Shown: positions 21,287 to 33,108 of the stretch, piece after piece | How positions within the stretch are numbered: position 1 is the stretch's first letter | Layout of the letters: every line of letters begins with the position of its first letter | Assembly (NCBI GenBank): GCA_035772405.1 | Contig: JAYKKM010000263.1 | Location: 3,320,001-3,384,000 of the forward strand | DNA length: 64,000 nucleotides | DNA from: Chrysogorgia sp. JL179-B06 | Lineage: Eukaryota; Cnidaria; Anthozoa; Scleralcyonacea; Chrysogorgiidae | Reading direction: 5' to 3' | The notes under the pieces: generated by a model | Databases searched by the model: none | Seen by the model: only the letters and a program-made list of their open reading frames with translations | Told to the model about the DNA's origin: nothing | Program-made: the position numbers and the translations under genes

Positions 21287-22090
21287 ATGGCAAAGTCCGA
21301 GAAGGGTTAGTGATTTTAGCTTAGTGCATTCGCTATTCTGAAGCATTGCAATATTTCAGTTGCTGAATCATAGTTGATAAAACCGCACATCTGCAAACAT
21401 TAAATCTCTGTAATTGTCATTGATTCAATGCGCGTTTAAACAATTAAATAACAATAAATACTTTTAGGAAATAAGTAAATAACTGATATAGAGAAGTAAA
21501 CATCTTTCAATTGATATTAGCCTGCGAAGCTCGCCCTTTATTTTTTTGAGTTTTTTATTTTTTTCGAGCTTTAAGAAAAAAAAGGCGGAAAAAATCGTGA
21601 GAGAAAAAATAAAGGGCCTGCAACCACCTTTATTACAAATTAATTACCCGTTCAGATTCTCAACGGAAAATACTGATTGGTCAGAATTTGTCTTCAAAGC
21701 ATTCCCGCTTCTGGTGCATGTATTAGTCAACACAAAAAGAAGCAGTTACTAGTCTTCTATCTGGACGAGATGTTCTTGCTATCCTGCTGACAGGCTTCGG
21801 TAAAAGCCTGATTTTCCAACTATTCACCATTATAAAGTCCACCAGCTCGGCCCTATTCTTGTCATTTGCCCTTTTGGATCAGCTAACAGAGGCTGAGTCA
21901 TGGACTTAAAGCCGTTTCCTTTAACAGTCCCGATATGTTTGAACGGACAAATGTCCCTGATATTATATTTGCCTCTGCTGAAGCAGTAAGCCTTAAGCCA
22001 TTTAGGGAATCGCTCAAGAGGACACGAAATATCCATGCTATAGTTATAGACGAGTCACACACCGTGGAAACTTGGACAGGAAAAAGGTAA
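21287..22090 (+). pseudogene. RecQ-like helicase, 5' fragment (copy 1)
   Basis: A short first exon, MAKSEK (ATG 21287), is followed by GTTAGT. The main exon reads EAVTSLLSGRDVLAILLTGF and then GKSLIFQLF (Walker A: TGFGKS) near 21750-21820. A shifted frame gives SFNSPDMFERTNVPDIIFAS and HAIVIDESHTVETWTGKR, whose DESH is the DExH box, followed by a donor GTAAAA at 22088. This corresponds to RecQ motifs I and II. The helicase C domain is absent. A T-rich foldback (21521-21625) sits between the two exons and a related one in opposite orientation follows (22560-22690). Confidence 0.6.
21521..21625. repeat. T/A-rich foldback MITE, copy 1
   Basis: GCCTGCGAAGCTCGCCCTTT at the left pairs imperfectly with AAATAAAGGGCCTGCAAC at the right around an A/T-rich middle. 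A related sequence lies in opposite orientation at 22560-22690. Confidence 0.5.
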
Positions 22091-22559
22091 AAATATTTTC
22101 TTTAGTAATTTACATAAAGAGCTTTAATCTTCGACTATAATCATATACGCGGTGCAACAAAGACAGTGCAGAACTCGTGAAATGTTTCAAATTTCTAATG
22201 TTCTACATCTAATTATATGGCTACGCAGCCTACGCTGTCAAACTCGTTTATTATTTATTCTTCAAAATAATGAAAACTTTTTATCCGTTTGATAAGTGAT
22301 TAGGTTTTTTTAAGGACCTGGACTCGAAATTTGTCAGTAGGAAAAGTCGCCAAATTGTAGAATACATGTCCACTTTCGCTTGACAGTTAGCAAAAGGGTC
22401 AAATTATTCTATAATTACGGGTATTCTATAATTGCTACGGACAAGTTAGCGGAATCAACAAATAAATATGTCGGTTATCGCTTGAAGGTCATACTTGCGG
22501 CTACTTTCTGATTGGTTGGTTGTTTCCGCCATCGAATGTGGGCGGAATTCAAATCGCAG

Positions 22560-22690
22560 TACGCTGGTTGCAGGCGCTTTATTTTTTCTCCCAATTTTTT
22601 TTCTCCCAATCTTTTCCCCCTATTTTTTCCGCCTTTTTTTCTCTATGATAAATAAAAGCGAAAAAATAAAGCGCCAGGCTAAATTGATAT
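22560..22690. repeat. T/A-rich foldback MITE, copy 2 (inverted)
   Basis: GGTTGCAGGCGCTTTATTTT at the left and AAAAAATAAAGCGCCAGGCT at the right. It is the opposite-orientation relative of the 21521 copy, and the two flank the RecQ fragment's main exon. Confidence 0.5.
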
Positions 22691-24465
22691 CACCATTCAC
22701 GAACGACTTATTCTTCATTATATAATTTAAAACAATGCGCCTTGCGGCTTGTCAAAGATAAATTCGACACATCAATCGGTGCATGCATGTGGATTCTTCA
22801 TGACCAATCAACTATCAAGCGGTGCCCTTAGAAGCGCCGCTTGCCTTAAGTGAAAATTTGTCGAATTGGAAACTTCCAAACGTAATTTATTGCATACGCA
22901 ATTGTTGATTTTGAGCTCTGAAGGTAACCAACGCTTGCCTTGTTTAATAATCAAGCGATAGCATGAGTATTGAGTAAGGTGCAATATTACAACAACCAAT
23001 AACAGAAGAGGATGAAGATAAGCCGTTTATAATCCACTTGATTCCCCGCAGAGGAAACAACTGCAATAGCATAGAGTCTGGCTGCTATTAATAGCTCAAA
23101 AAGCGGACAAACAAACCAAATTTGACTCACAAATGATTGCAAATGAACTATTTCTTTTGTTATGGCCGCAAGAATTATGGGTAAAGGCGGACAAACATCG
23201 GTCCTGACGTCATCTCGACGGAGCGCTATTATCACTCATACGCAGAAGACACAGCATTTTATAATCGAGTATACGTTGATTAAAGAGAATTTAAATCACT
23301 CTAGAAATGTTTTATTTTGCAAAAATGACTAGGCAAATATCCGTTTTGCTGAAAACATTTGAAGTGAACATTTAATAGATTATATTTGCACTCTCACAAA
23401 AGCAAATGGGGGAGTGTGTCATAATAAATGTCATAATAAAATATTAATTTGTAGTACTTAAAAATTGGGTAAAAATAGTGTGCAGTAAAATCTGATTAAC
23501 TGTTGGAGATTAGGACAAGTACGTAAGTGGAAATGATTATAGTTGTGGAATGTATAGGTAATTAAGATTATGAACTGGTGATTGATAGAAATATGATTTG
23601 ACTTGTAATATTAGAGATAATATATGCTAGAGAGTAGAGTCGCCGATGAGTGCATTATACGTGATTAAAACTGTAAACCAAAACAAAACTGACTAAGTGT
23701 TGGGGAAAAATAATTTCCGATTTTCTATTCAGATAAGATACCAAAATTAATTGCTGAAGACTTTGTTATATTGTTTCAATTATTACCAAAATTAACTGCT
23801 GAAGACTTTGTTATATTGTTTCAATTATTTTTCATAGCTTGATTGACGATGATGATGGTCAATATGGTGATGAAGCAACAGAAGACAATGAAATATCTGA
23901 TACTGTGCATGTTCAGTCATTTTTGTCAGATGCAGATGGTCCAGAATATGGACCACATCTCATACTTGTGAGAGAGGAGGAAATACCTACCCTTCAATGG
24001 AGTTCAATCTGGTGAATGAGAAAATTTATTTGTTCTCTTGATTTATTATTGAAGATACTTGGCTGCCATAATGTCCCTCAAGTAAATCATCACTTTGTGG
24101 GTACAAATTTGGTTATAAATTGCTTGTATAGGCAGGACTATACGCTTTGTTAAACTTGTAAAATATGACTCTGCTCGACCTGAATGTGACTGATGTAAAA
24201 TCGTTTTATTCTAACAAATATAAATACATGAACAAATCAGTAACAGACATATACGCATCATTACAAATTACAAAACATTAACATAATTTACGTCTGGCTA
24301 TAACAAAACAAATGAAATATGCTTAAACTCACCGAATGTCGATGTTGTAGACTACAAATGGATCGATAAACACATAAAATAGAAATAAAATATCCCAGCA
24401 CAATCCCAGCAATATCAAAAACGTTTTGTGTTCGTACGAAGCGCGCCCGCCACCCCGCCTCATCC
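22691..24465. other. Spacer with a 45-bp tandem duplication and an acidic exon-like piece
   Basis: CCAAAATTAA(T/C)TGCTGAAGA... occurs twice in tandem with a 45-bp period (23741-23830). Right after it, a TTTTTCATAG acceptor (about 23838) opens an acidic frame LIDDDDGQYGDEATEDNEIS and ending LVREEEIPTLQW, which might be an upstream exon of the Kolobok-like gene that follows. Otherwise nothing is recognised. Confidence 0.35.
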
Positions 24466-25290
24466 GCTGACCGGAAGTGTTGACGTTGCCTCAACATTGC
24501 TCATGTCCATCTGGACACAAGTTTAGATTCTGTTCCTCGCATGAGGTGAATGGCATTTATGAAAACAATCTGCAAGATTCAGCAGCAGTGCTTCTGTCAG
24601 GAAACTATGGAAAAATTAGAATGGCTGATTTTTTTACTCTAGCTTTTCCTTCTAATCCAACATATTTTATAATGCAGCACCTGTATTTTATTCCAGCTGT
24701 GAGAGAGTGAGCTTGTGAAGAGTTTGCTGGCAAGGATATCATTGTTGGAGGAGATATGGTCAGTGCGACTCTCCTGGGTTTAATGCAAATAATTTGTGTT
24801 ACTTTTTGGTTGAAGTAACTTCAAGCTACATTCTTGAAATCGAGGTTCGTGATAAACGCCCTGTTGGCATGGCTTCCACTCATGGAAAGAGAAGCGTAGA
24901 ACAATGTACTACACAGGCTTGAGATAGTGTTTAAATGTGGTTGAGCTAGTAACTGATACCTCTTCCTCCATCACGACCTTAGTTTGTGTAATATGTGCTT
25001 AAATTTTGAAGTTCCAATCTCAAGATGATAATTTGTAGACGATATATGGGCGATCGTCAAGCTCGAAAAATGATTCTGAGTCCCAGACAAGAGTGTATAT
25101 ACATTAACACATGATAATTCGTGTGAATATATTCTGTTATAGCATTTGTGAAGTTGTTTACTACTAACAAAAAGCACAATGCATTTGTGTAACAGCATTT
25201 TTCATTTCAGCAACTGAATTTAAAGAAATTGTCCACAGTCTGGATGTTTGGCATAAGTCCAAAAGTATACGAAAGTGTCTTGCAAAGGTA
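24466..25290 (+). pseudogene. Kolobok-like transposase fragment (copy 2)
   Basis: The plus strand reads CPSGHKFRFC, NLQDSAAVLLSGNYGKIRMA, YFIMQHLYFIPAVRE, then GKDIIVGGD followed by CDSPGFNANNLCYFLVEVTS (frames changing), EIEVRDKRPVGMAST and, at 25217-25285, FKEIVHSLDVWHKSKSIRKC. This is the same order as in the copy at 8640 (ribbon, 'LLSG', 'GGD..CDSPG', 'DVWH') but clearly a different family member. Stops and an intron-like gap (about 24980-25215) interrupt it. The downstream 'HFWYC' part was not found. Confidence 0.55.
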
Positions 25291-26318
25291 CGACTACAAT
25301 GTGCCTGAAACAAGTGTGTTTTATTGTGTCATGAAGGTTCAGGACACGAGATTCGTGGTATCCCAATATCGATGGGATCTTAGATGTAATAAGCTCAGTA
25401 TTATCCAAAGGGCTACTCATAAACATTTTAGAATTGGGATACTGAGCGATTGTTCAACAACTATCCTGATTATTAGCCTTATATTAGGCTTGCAAGTGTT
25501 ATATGTTATACTGAGCAAGAATGATTTATTTAAGTCAAGGTTATCTATTGTTATTCAGGTCATATTTAAAGTCCTTTGGAATGAGAAAAGTGCTAAAGGA
25601 TATGAACACTATACCAGCTTAGATGTGCTACATCTAGGACAAACGTAACAGGGGGTGTGAAACATCAAATGAACTGAGTAAGTTTAAATAGTTCGGTTAT
25701 GGCCCCTCTCTCAAATATGGCAATGGACAGGGCAAGACTGGAGATCTGCATGTACTACCATGATCACCTCGGGTTCTTTTGTTCTTACCTGGATTTTAAT
25801 ATTTAATTTCTTTCAAACAAGGGCAGTTTCTAATTTTGCCATCTAACAGGGAAATAATTAATGCACATTTTTAATTTTTCTATCATTAGCATGCATGACC
25901 AAGCAGTGATCCAAACAATACTTCTTTTACACAAAAATAAAAGCATTAAGTTAAATATTATACCTCGGTGATCATGGTATTACAAACTAATACCACATGT
26001 ACGGAAATTAGTGGTTAAATGTCCCCTCAAGCCTTGGGATGATTTCTAAAAGACCCTCGGGGCTTTCACAGATCCTCCCTTGGCTTTCAGGGACATTTAA
26101 TTACTAATTTCCCTCATGCCATGGTATTACATATACAAATACCGGTAATAAATTTCATTGTTTCAAGTACATCAGCAAGAACTATTCTGCAGTACATGTA
26201 AATTTGGTGACCTACAGTAATCTATGTTTTCCCCTATCTTGATTTTGCTATTCCTTTAAATTACTAAGCAAAAATTAGAAATTAAAAATGTTGTCCATAA
26301 TTATGTTTATTTATACAG
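25291..26318. other. No gene seen
   Basis: Plus-strand open pieces to 25645 are hydrophobic and show no domain. The remainder is AT-rich. Confidence 0.35.
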
Positions 26319-27699
26319 TCAAGAGATCTGATTGTTGATGCAACATATGTCCATTGCATTAGCAGCTGCTTTAAAGTTTTTTGGTTTAAAAATCCCAGAT
26401 GATGTGCCTACAAAAAATTTACCCCCTCCAGAAACTGAGAATGCAAAAGTGAAAAAGGAATGGGTATACAAATGTGCTACTGCTATCTTGGATAACTATG
26501 TCATGGCAGACATTGCTAAAACACAAAACAGAGTGGAAGGTACTGTATATATAATCTTAAAACAAAGATTACTGGTACAATCAAAAACTTATATCGCAAA
26601 TAAGCTGCTGCTACATTATGTTAATGGCGAAACATATAATGCTTTCCGTGTACAGCTGATTACGCAAGAACAAGATTGATATTTCCCCATTTTAGATTAT
26701 GTATTAGGAGCATTAGACCGTAACTAAAATGTAATTGCAGACAGTGATTGAAAGATGAATTAGTTACCTGTCTTTTTTCGTAGAAGCTTCTCAAGAACAG
26801 ACAAGACGAACACAGAGAGGAAGACAAGCTAAGAAAAAAACAAGAAATCCTATAAACCAGCATAGAGAATGCAATACTAATGGTAATATGACTTAATGGG
26901 ACATAATTATCAGTATTATAATTACGTACATAAGTATAATATACAATCAGTGTAATTATAGATTCAGTGCATTGTATAACCAGTCATAAAGACCACCAGT
27001 ATATATTTAATAGTATTGGAAAGCACTGTACTTAAATGAACAGCCCTAATTATCTTCATAAAAATACAATATACAGTACATTGTACTAATTTAAGTGTAA
27101 TGCCAAAACATGGATTGTAAATGTCCAACATTTGACATCTACATTCCGTATTTCTGACAGTACACTTAGCTTGGTATTATTAATTTTCAACACTGCCTAC
27201 ACAGCACACTCACTTATTTGTTTATTTCACAGTACAGTAAGTGCTATTTAGGTTAAACAGTTCACTGATTATGAGATAGCAAAACATGGCTGTTACAATA
27301 TTAATACTAATGCATGACTGTCGAATAATATCCTTTTTAGATGTACAGCAACCCAACACACAAACTGCCTTTCTACCTTGGTTGTCTCCTTCCAATGCAG
27401 CTAATGTTAATGAGCCAACAGAACTATCTACATCTGCTGATGAAACCTCAAATACAGAGGACTCTGTTTACAACTATGCTTGCTCTTTGTTATTCCTTGG
27501 TATGCTTGTCAAATATTATGAGGATGCTATTAAGGAGGGCGATGCAAACAGAGAAAAAAAAGTTTGGAAGATAGCCATGCTAATTTTTAAGGCTAACTCT
27601 GTTTGATGGAAATGAAGAGGATGGAAATGAAGATAGAAATGAAGGGGGTGGAAATGACGAAGATAGAAATGAAGAGGATGGGCATGAAAACTCATAAAC
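26319..27699 (+). pseudogene. DUF6589-like transposon-associated gene remnant
   Basis: After a TTTATACAG acceptor (26318) an open piece reads MSIALAAALKFFGLKIPDDV, PTKNLPPPETENAKVKKEW and YVMADIAKTQNRVEG. A second piece from about 27330 reads NTQTAFLPWLSP and EDSVYNYACSLLFLGMLVKY, then YEDAIKEGDANREKKVWKIA. The latter matches the 'VFNYA..L...GLL...F.DA...GDG.R....WK' core of DUF6589 proteins, which are common in invertebrate repeats and of unknown function. The tail, after a +1 shift, is a low-complexity DGNEEDGNEDRNE repeat ending at a stop (27697-27699). The family call rests on the second piece. Confidence 0.45.
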
Positions 27700-28290
27700 A
27701 TTGACCTGATCTTCAAAAAATTACTTAAAAACGTCAATTGATCACTTGCACACATCATAATACTGTTTGTTGAAAGTGGGGTTGGCATGAAATTGGCTTC
27801 AAGTTAGACAGAGTATAACTAATTCTTATGGTGAAATTAATCATTTTGGTTCTATTTATTTTTATACAAATATTGTGCATATTGCATATTGTGGAACTAA
27901 GAAAATAACACGGTACAAAAATGTTTACCCATTTGTACTGTAGTTCCATTTTTCCTATTAACATACAAGGACACTTTGCCTAATGAACAAGTAATGTATG
28001 GTGTGCAAGTGGTCAATACTGCAAAGGTAAACAGTGAGAAACAACAAGTGCCATTGGGTAGGTACTATAGCAAATGCTACTTATAGGTACTGTAATTATA
28101 ATTACCTGTAAAGTCACTGCCTGCTAAAATTCATCCCTAGCTTTTTGGATCAATGACGAAACAATATTAGCTTGTTTAGTATCCCACACATCTACTAGGG
28201 CCATAATGTCTTCTGTTGAATTGACCTGATCACAGACAGTGCGAATCTGCTCTATTACCTCATAAGAAAAGCCAGTTGATAGGCCACTTC
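27700..28290. other. Spacer
   Basis: Largely AT-rich. The stretch at 28120-28270 may be 3' sequence of the RecQ-like gene on the minus strand. Confidence 0.3.
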
Positions 28291-31200
28291 TCACTTACAA
28301 CAGCTCTTCACACAGATATTCTTTATAACTTTCAAGTGTTCTTTTAGTTTCTTTTTACCATCACAATCAATACTTAGTGTGTCCAATCTTGTTACAATCT
28401 TGATCTGTTGTGGGTCAACCATAGCTTGTAAAGATGGTGATTCAATTGTACATTCATCACACTTGCATGACAATAAACCTATATCACAACACTTGTGTTT
28501 GGGCACTATTGTAAGACACTCATCTTGTGCTTTAACATCTCCATCGAAATGTTTTTAGAGTAAGAATCGTCTACACAACTCTGTATTATGACAATAAGTT
28601 TCCATAGCTTCTAGTTCGTTCAATTCATTATGATTGGTAGATTTGGACAATTTTGCTTTTCGAACGCCAAATTATTTTGCCGAGTAAAAAATAATTGCAT
28701 TTGAAACATTCCCATGACGTCCACCCCTTCCACTTTCTTGCACATAACTTGTTAAAGATGCAGGTGCTCTAAAGTGAATGACTTTCCGTACATCCCATAC
28801 CAAATGCAACAGAAGCAATAACCAAGCGCATATAGCCACTTTTGTCCCTGAACAATTCTAGAATCAATTTCTTGCGAGATTCACTTGTTATTTTCACATA
28901 AATGTCAACAAGTCTTTCATGTTTGTTCCCTTGATGAAAGATGCTTTCCCCTAAATTTCTTTCAAAATACTCAAACCTCATAGCAATCATTGTGACTAAA
29001 GCAAAATATTATGCATTTATCTGCACTCTTACCATTTTCTTTAAGATTGTCAATAACTGGTTTGAAACATTTTACAAAAGCTAATTCCATCTTCTCAAAA
29101 TCATTGTCTTGGTACTTCTTAATTGGTTGTACTGAATAGAAATTCGAACTTTGTTCGAACCTTTGACAAGAGAAAAACCCTCCATGTCAAGATTATTAAC
29201 AATATGTGCCAAACTTGCTTTGGTAATTGTAGCTGTTAGGGCCATAAGAGGTAACTTGGGCAATAAAAGAGATCTAACTTGCCCCAAATTCTCATAAGCA
29301 CTTCTGAAGTCTCTGTTCCTTAAAAAAGCAACCAATAAAGTTTTAATTTATGGGTTTAGGCATTAGACAATAATTTTGCATGTTTCATGCCTCAAACTCA
29401 ATGCAAATTAAGATAGTCTATTGTGCTAGATGAATTACATTGAGTTCAATGCATAAAAAGTTGAACGATTGGATGATAAACTAGTGGCCTTAATATCCCT
29501 ACTACAATATAAAACCATGAAGACAAGTGTGAAATAAACATTGCAAAATGCTCAACATTGAGTACTAAACTTCAATACCATTTATAATCAATATAACAAA
29601 TTATAACTAGCTGAATCAATTCATAAAATACAATTGCTTGTTTACCCTAAATATAAGTGTTAATTATAAAAGGCAATCTTCTCAGGTGTATTGATGCCCA
29701 GGTCCATCGAGAAGGAGCAGAAAAATGCATTAAATTCGATAAAAAATCTAATATTTAAAGCAAAAATTTTCTTTTTGGCATGGACAATAATCGTCGAAAG
29801 CTGTGTCTGATTCACATGTTTGTTGCCATGGAAACGATCACGTGACTACGATATAAACAATGCTATCATGCAATAATATATCGATGCGGGAGGATGCCAA
29901 AACAGAGATCAAACTTCCTAGTTTTGATTACGTGGATACAGTATACGTTGTAGATTTCAGATAGTATTAGTGCGAGGTGCTACATCATTTGGATTTCAAG
30001 AAATTAATGACAGTATATCAGCAATTCGTTTCTGAGGTGCTTTTTGTAAGAATATTTCTTTCAACAAACTCGCTTGCACCTCACACTAATACGTTTCACA
30101 AACTTCAACGTACCCACTATATATCTTCCAGGCAACATTAACCAATAACCACGTCCTCCAAAGCAAACGCGTTTTTCCTCGCGAAGAGTAAAGAACGGCC
30201 GCCATTTTATGCATGGGAACCATTGATGGGAACCATAACCATGCAAACAAGATACTAAAGATACTAGTTTTTTAGGTAAACAAAGGAAGAAAACATTTCA
30301 CTAACCTAAAATTTTGGCGCAAAGATTGAAAATTATATTAAATAGCGCGCTACGTATATAGGTAGATTCCGATATCAAGCGACAGATGGGTGATAGTTCG
30401 ACGAAACATCGACGTACAAGCTTCACAAAGATGCTAGGAGATTTGTGATTTTGTGCATATGAGGAATGAAATCACCAAATTAATGAACATTTCCCATCCT
30501 GTAAGTCGAACGAGTTTCATGTCGGAAGAACATTGCGTTGTCACCATGATATATCAGTATATCTTTAGTCTGGGTCTGAAAGTGGGAGACGTCGATTTAC
30601 TAGGTCAAATTACATTATTACAGCACACAAATCACATTGCGCAAATTACTGACGTGTTGCCACTACAGTAATGAAATCAGTTTAGTTAGGACTGGTATAG
30701 AACGCGGAAAGGGTACAGCGCATATAGTACGTGAACGGTGGCAGTGCGCTTGATACGGACAAACGTATGGTATTACAATGTCTAGCAATGGTCTATCTAT
30801 AAATTATATACTCAGTTTTGTTTATATGTTCTCGTATAAATGTTTATATGCGCTTGGCCCATTAACACTTGATTTCCAGTCTAAAGGAGGTAATATATAA
30901 AACGTTTGTTATAGTATATAGCGCTATGAAAACAGTAAAGGAACGTGGAAAGGTTCAGCAATTGTTGGCCATTGTTAAGTACCATTTGAATAGGATTAAA
31001 TCACTATTAAATCAGCAAAATATATATAAAACAAACTCGACCAAATAACGCGAATGTATTCCTGATAACAAAGACGTATAACACAACGTCTTGTGTAGCT
31101 AAAACTAAATAAATAGTGACAAAGCATAATCATCTTGAAACTCATAGTCTACGATTAGAAGCTATATTAAATTTCCTACACACGCGTTTTTTAGTGAATC

Positions 31201-31747
31201 CCGCATTCACCGCGGGAGAGTCAGATCACGGCCTGGACCCAGGCATTAATTCACCTGAGTTGTCTGTTAATGCTTTCTTAATAAATATAGGTATAAGGTA
31301 TTATAAAAAGCAACACAAAATAGCTTTATTGTAAAATGTAAATACTTACCACTGTTCGATGCAATGTGCTTCATCAATTGCAACACAATGAATACGATCT
31401 TTTACTGCCTGTAGTACTCTCCATACAACAACACACTCAAATGACTCGGGGGAAAGGACTAATACTTGAACATCGCCACACTTTATCTGAAGGATTTCTT
31501 CTTTAGAAACGTTCCCAGTCAATTTGATGCAGGATAAACTGTACTGTTCAAGAGCGAAAATTTGATCATCCATTAGTGCTTTTAGAGGTGATATCAGGAC
31601 AAGGATACTCCGCAGTTCCTTGGAAGTAACACCACGTAAACTGTCACAAATTAAGGGACACAAAGAGTAGCAAAGACTTTTTCCAAAACCTGTCTGCAGG
31701 TTAACAACAACATCTCTACCCCTGGTATATTCGTATAAAGCTTGCAT
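28291..31747 (-). CDS. RecQ-like DEAH DNA helicase, multi-exon (copy 2)
   Basis: Minus-strand exons carry the RecQ motifs in order. 31747-31346: QTGFGKSLCYSLCPLI (Walker A), LVLISPLKALMDDQIF and VAIDEAHCIEQW (DEAH box). 29335-29081: NRDFRSAYENLGQVRSLL and LPLMALTATITKAS (motif III). 28990-28770: SESRKKLILELFRDK and LVIASVAFGMG (motif V). Near 28760-28690: SYVQESGRGGRHGN (motif VI). Near 28530-28291: a zinc-binding-like C-rich part, HKCCDIGLLSCKCDEC, and the stop. A 3'-5' helicase of this type unwinds DNA in repair, or serves a mobile element. A roughly 2-kb intron (29336-31345) separates the first two parts. Some frames contain stops (near 28670 and 28550), so activity is doubtful. The start exon upstream of 31747 is not certain. 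Confidence 0.7.
29336..31345. other. Large intron of the RecQ-like gene, no other gene recognised
   Basis: The sequence between the DEAH exon and the motif III exon contains only short open pieces without domains (for example 30061-30246 and 30453-30671). The first is rich in basic and aromatic residues without any known motif. Confidence 0.4.
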
Positions 31748-32166
31748 TTGTTCCTTGCGTAAAGTAAAATCTAAATTACAAGCAGCAACTGCAGAACTAA
31801 CTGCCTCCGAAAATAGGATCGTATTGGGGAAACAATTGCCGATACATAGGTCGTTTTTAGTTGTCCATCGCCAGGCTTGATTATCGAATGAGTATTGAGA
31901 AGAACCAGAACTACAGTATTCAGTGGAAATATGCGCAGTACCGAATTCGCAGTAAAAGCTGGTAATTCAAATGCGCATTCGCGCATGCGCATACAATTTA
32001 CCCTGGACTCTTCTCCGCGTGGGGGGGGGGAGAACTGGACTAGCTCGTATTTCGTTCCACAGTCCAGTGTGTTTGCGAATCGCAGAATCTCTCATAGTCT
32101 GAACCGTAAGTATTAAAAGAAGTAATAGGGAGCTTAAGCAAGCACGACGAAACGGACGACGAAATA

Positions 32167-32540
32167 ATGACGGACGGGCTGAAGAAAAGGCGAGTTCTTC
32201 GTTTTCGGCGAGAAAATAAAAGGTTAAGCAAAGACCTTAGAACTCCGTGCGATATGTCATCGTTTCAAGACATTCGTAATCACCTTCTCGTCAGTCATGA
32301 TGATGGTTTAATTAATGATGAAGAATTCCTGATGCTTTACGAACAATATTCTTCGAGAAATCCTGATTTTCCATACGATTCGTACGCTTCCTTCGACCTA
32401 GACGAACTCGACGAATCTGAATCACTGGCCGAACTTAGATTCCAAAAAAAATATTCGTGCTCTTTCAGATGTTCTTCAAATTCCTGCCACCATTAATAGG
32501 CCATCTCAGGCACTCGCCAGAAAACGACTGGAAAACAAGT
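32167..32540 (+). pseudogene. PIF/Harbinger transposase, 5' fragment
   Basis: From an ATG at 32167: MTDGLKKRRVLRFRRENKRL, then SFQDIRNHLLVSHDDGLIND, NPDFPYDSYASFDLDELDES and AELRFQKK. A one-base shift leads to DIRALSDVLQIPATINRPSQ and RKRLENKFRCIR, then a stop. It parallels the N-terminal half of the Harbinger transposase at 54225-52403 (NPTFPHKDYNRFNLDDMDET, then REFRVRKLDIPRLADAF). The catalytic DDE region is missing, so it is truncated. Confidence 0.6.
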
Positions 32541-33108
32541 TTCGTTGCATCCGTTGAGACCACAAAATTTCAACGTTATATCATTAAGTGATGTATTTCA
32601 ATCATAAAACACAAATGTTGTACCTCAGAAAACGCGCAGTTTTCGAACAAAAAATTTTATTTACCTTTTGGCCGCCATCTTGTTTCTTGTACACTAGGTA
32701 CAGTGAGGTGAAAAAGCTCATATAAGTTAAAAATATATTGAAAACTAATTTTTCAAAGCAATGAGACAAGTAATGTAAAAATAGTATATAAATATTTACA
32801 AATGTGCATCAATATATGCATTAAAATTCTTACAACATGGGGTGTACAAAGTCCCGTTGTATTAAGGCTTGATAGTACTATCCACTGAATAGCGATTTTC
32901 TTCAATCTTCACAAAAATTGGTCAAAACAGGGTCAAACGTGCGTTTTTGGCAACAAAATAATCTTTCTTTCAAAAAATCAATCCCGAAATGTCAAAGTTA
33001 TATACGTTCTGCTGATGTAAACTGAAATATTTGCGTATATCATCAGCTCATTGGGCTATTTACAAGTCTTTTACGATCGTTATCTCATCTCTATTATGCG
33101 TATATTGC
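32541..33108. other. No gene seen
   Basis: AT-rich spacer between two gene fragments of opposite orientation. Confidence 0.4.

Noticed and set aside
32014..32031. G-rich tract as a G-quadruplex
   Set aside because: A single uninterrupted G run without separate G blocks gives no real support.
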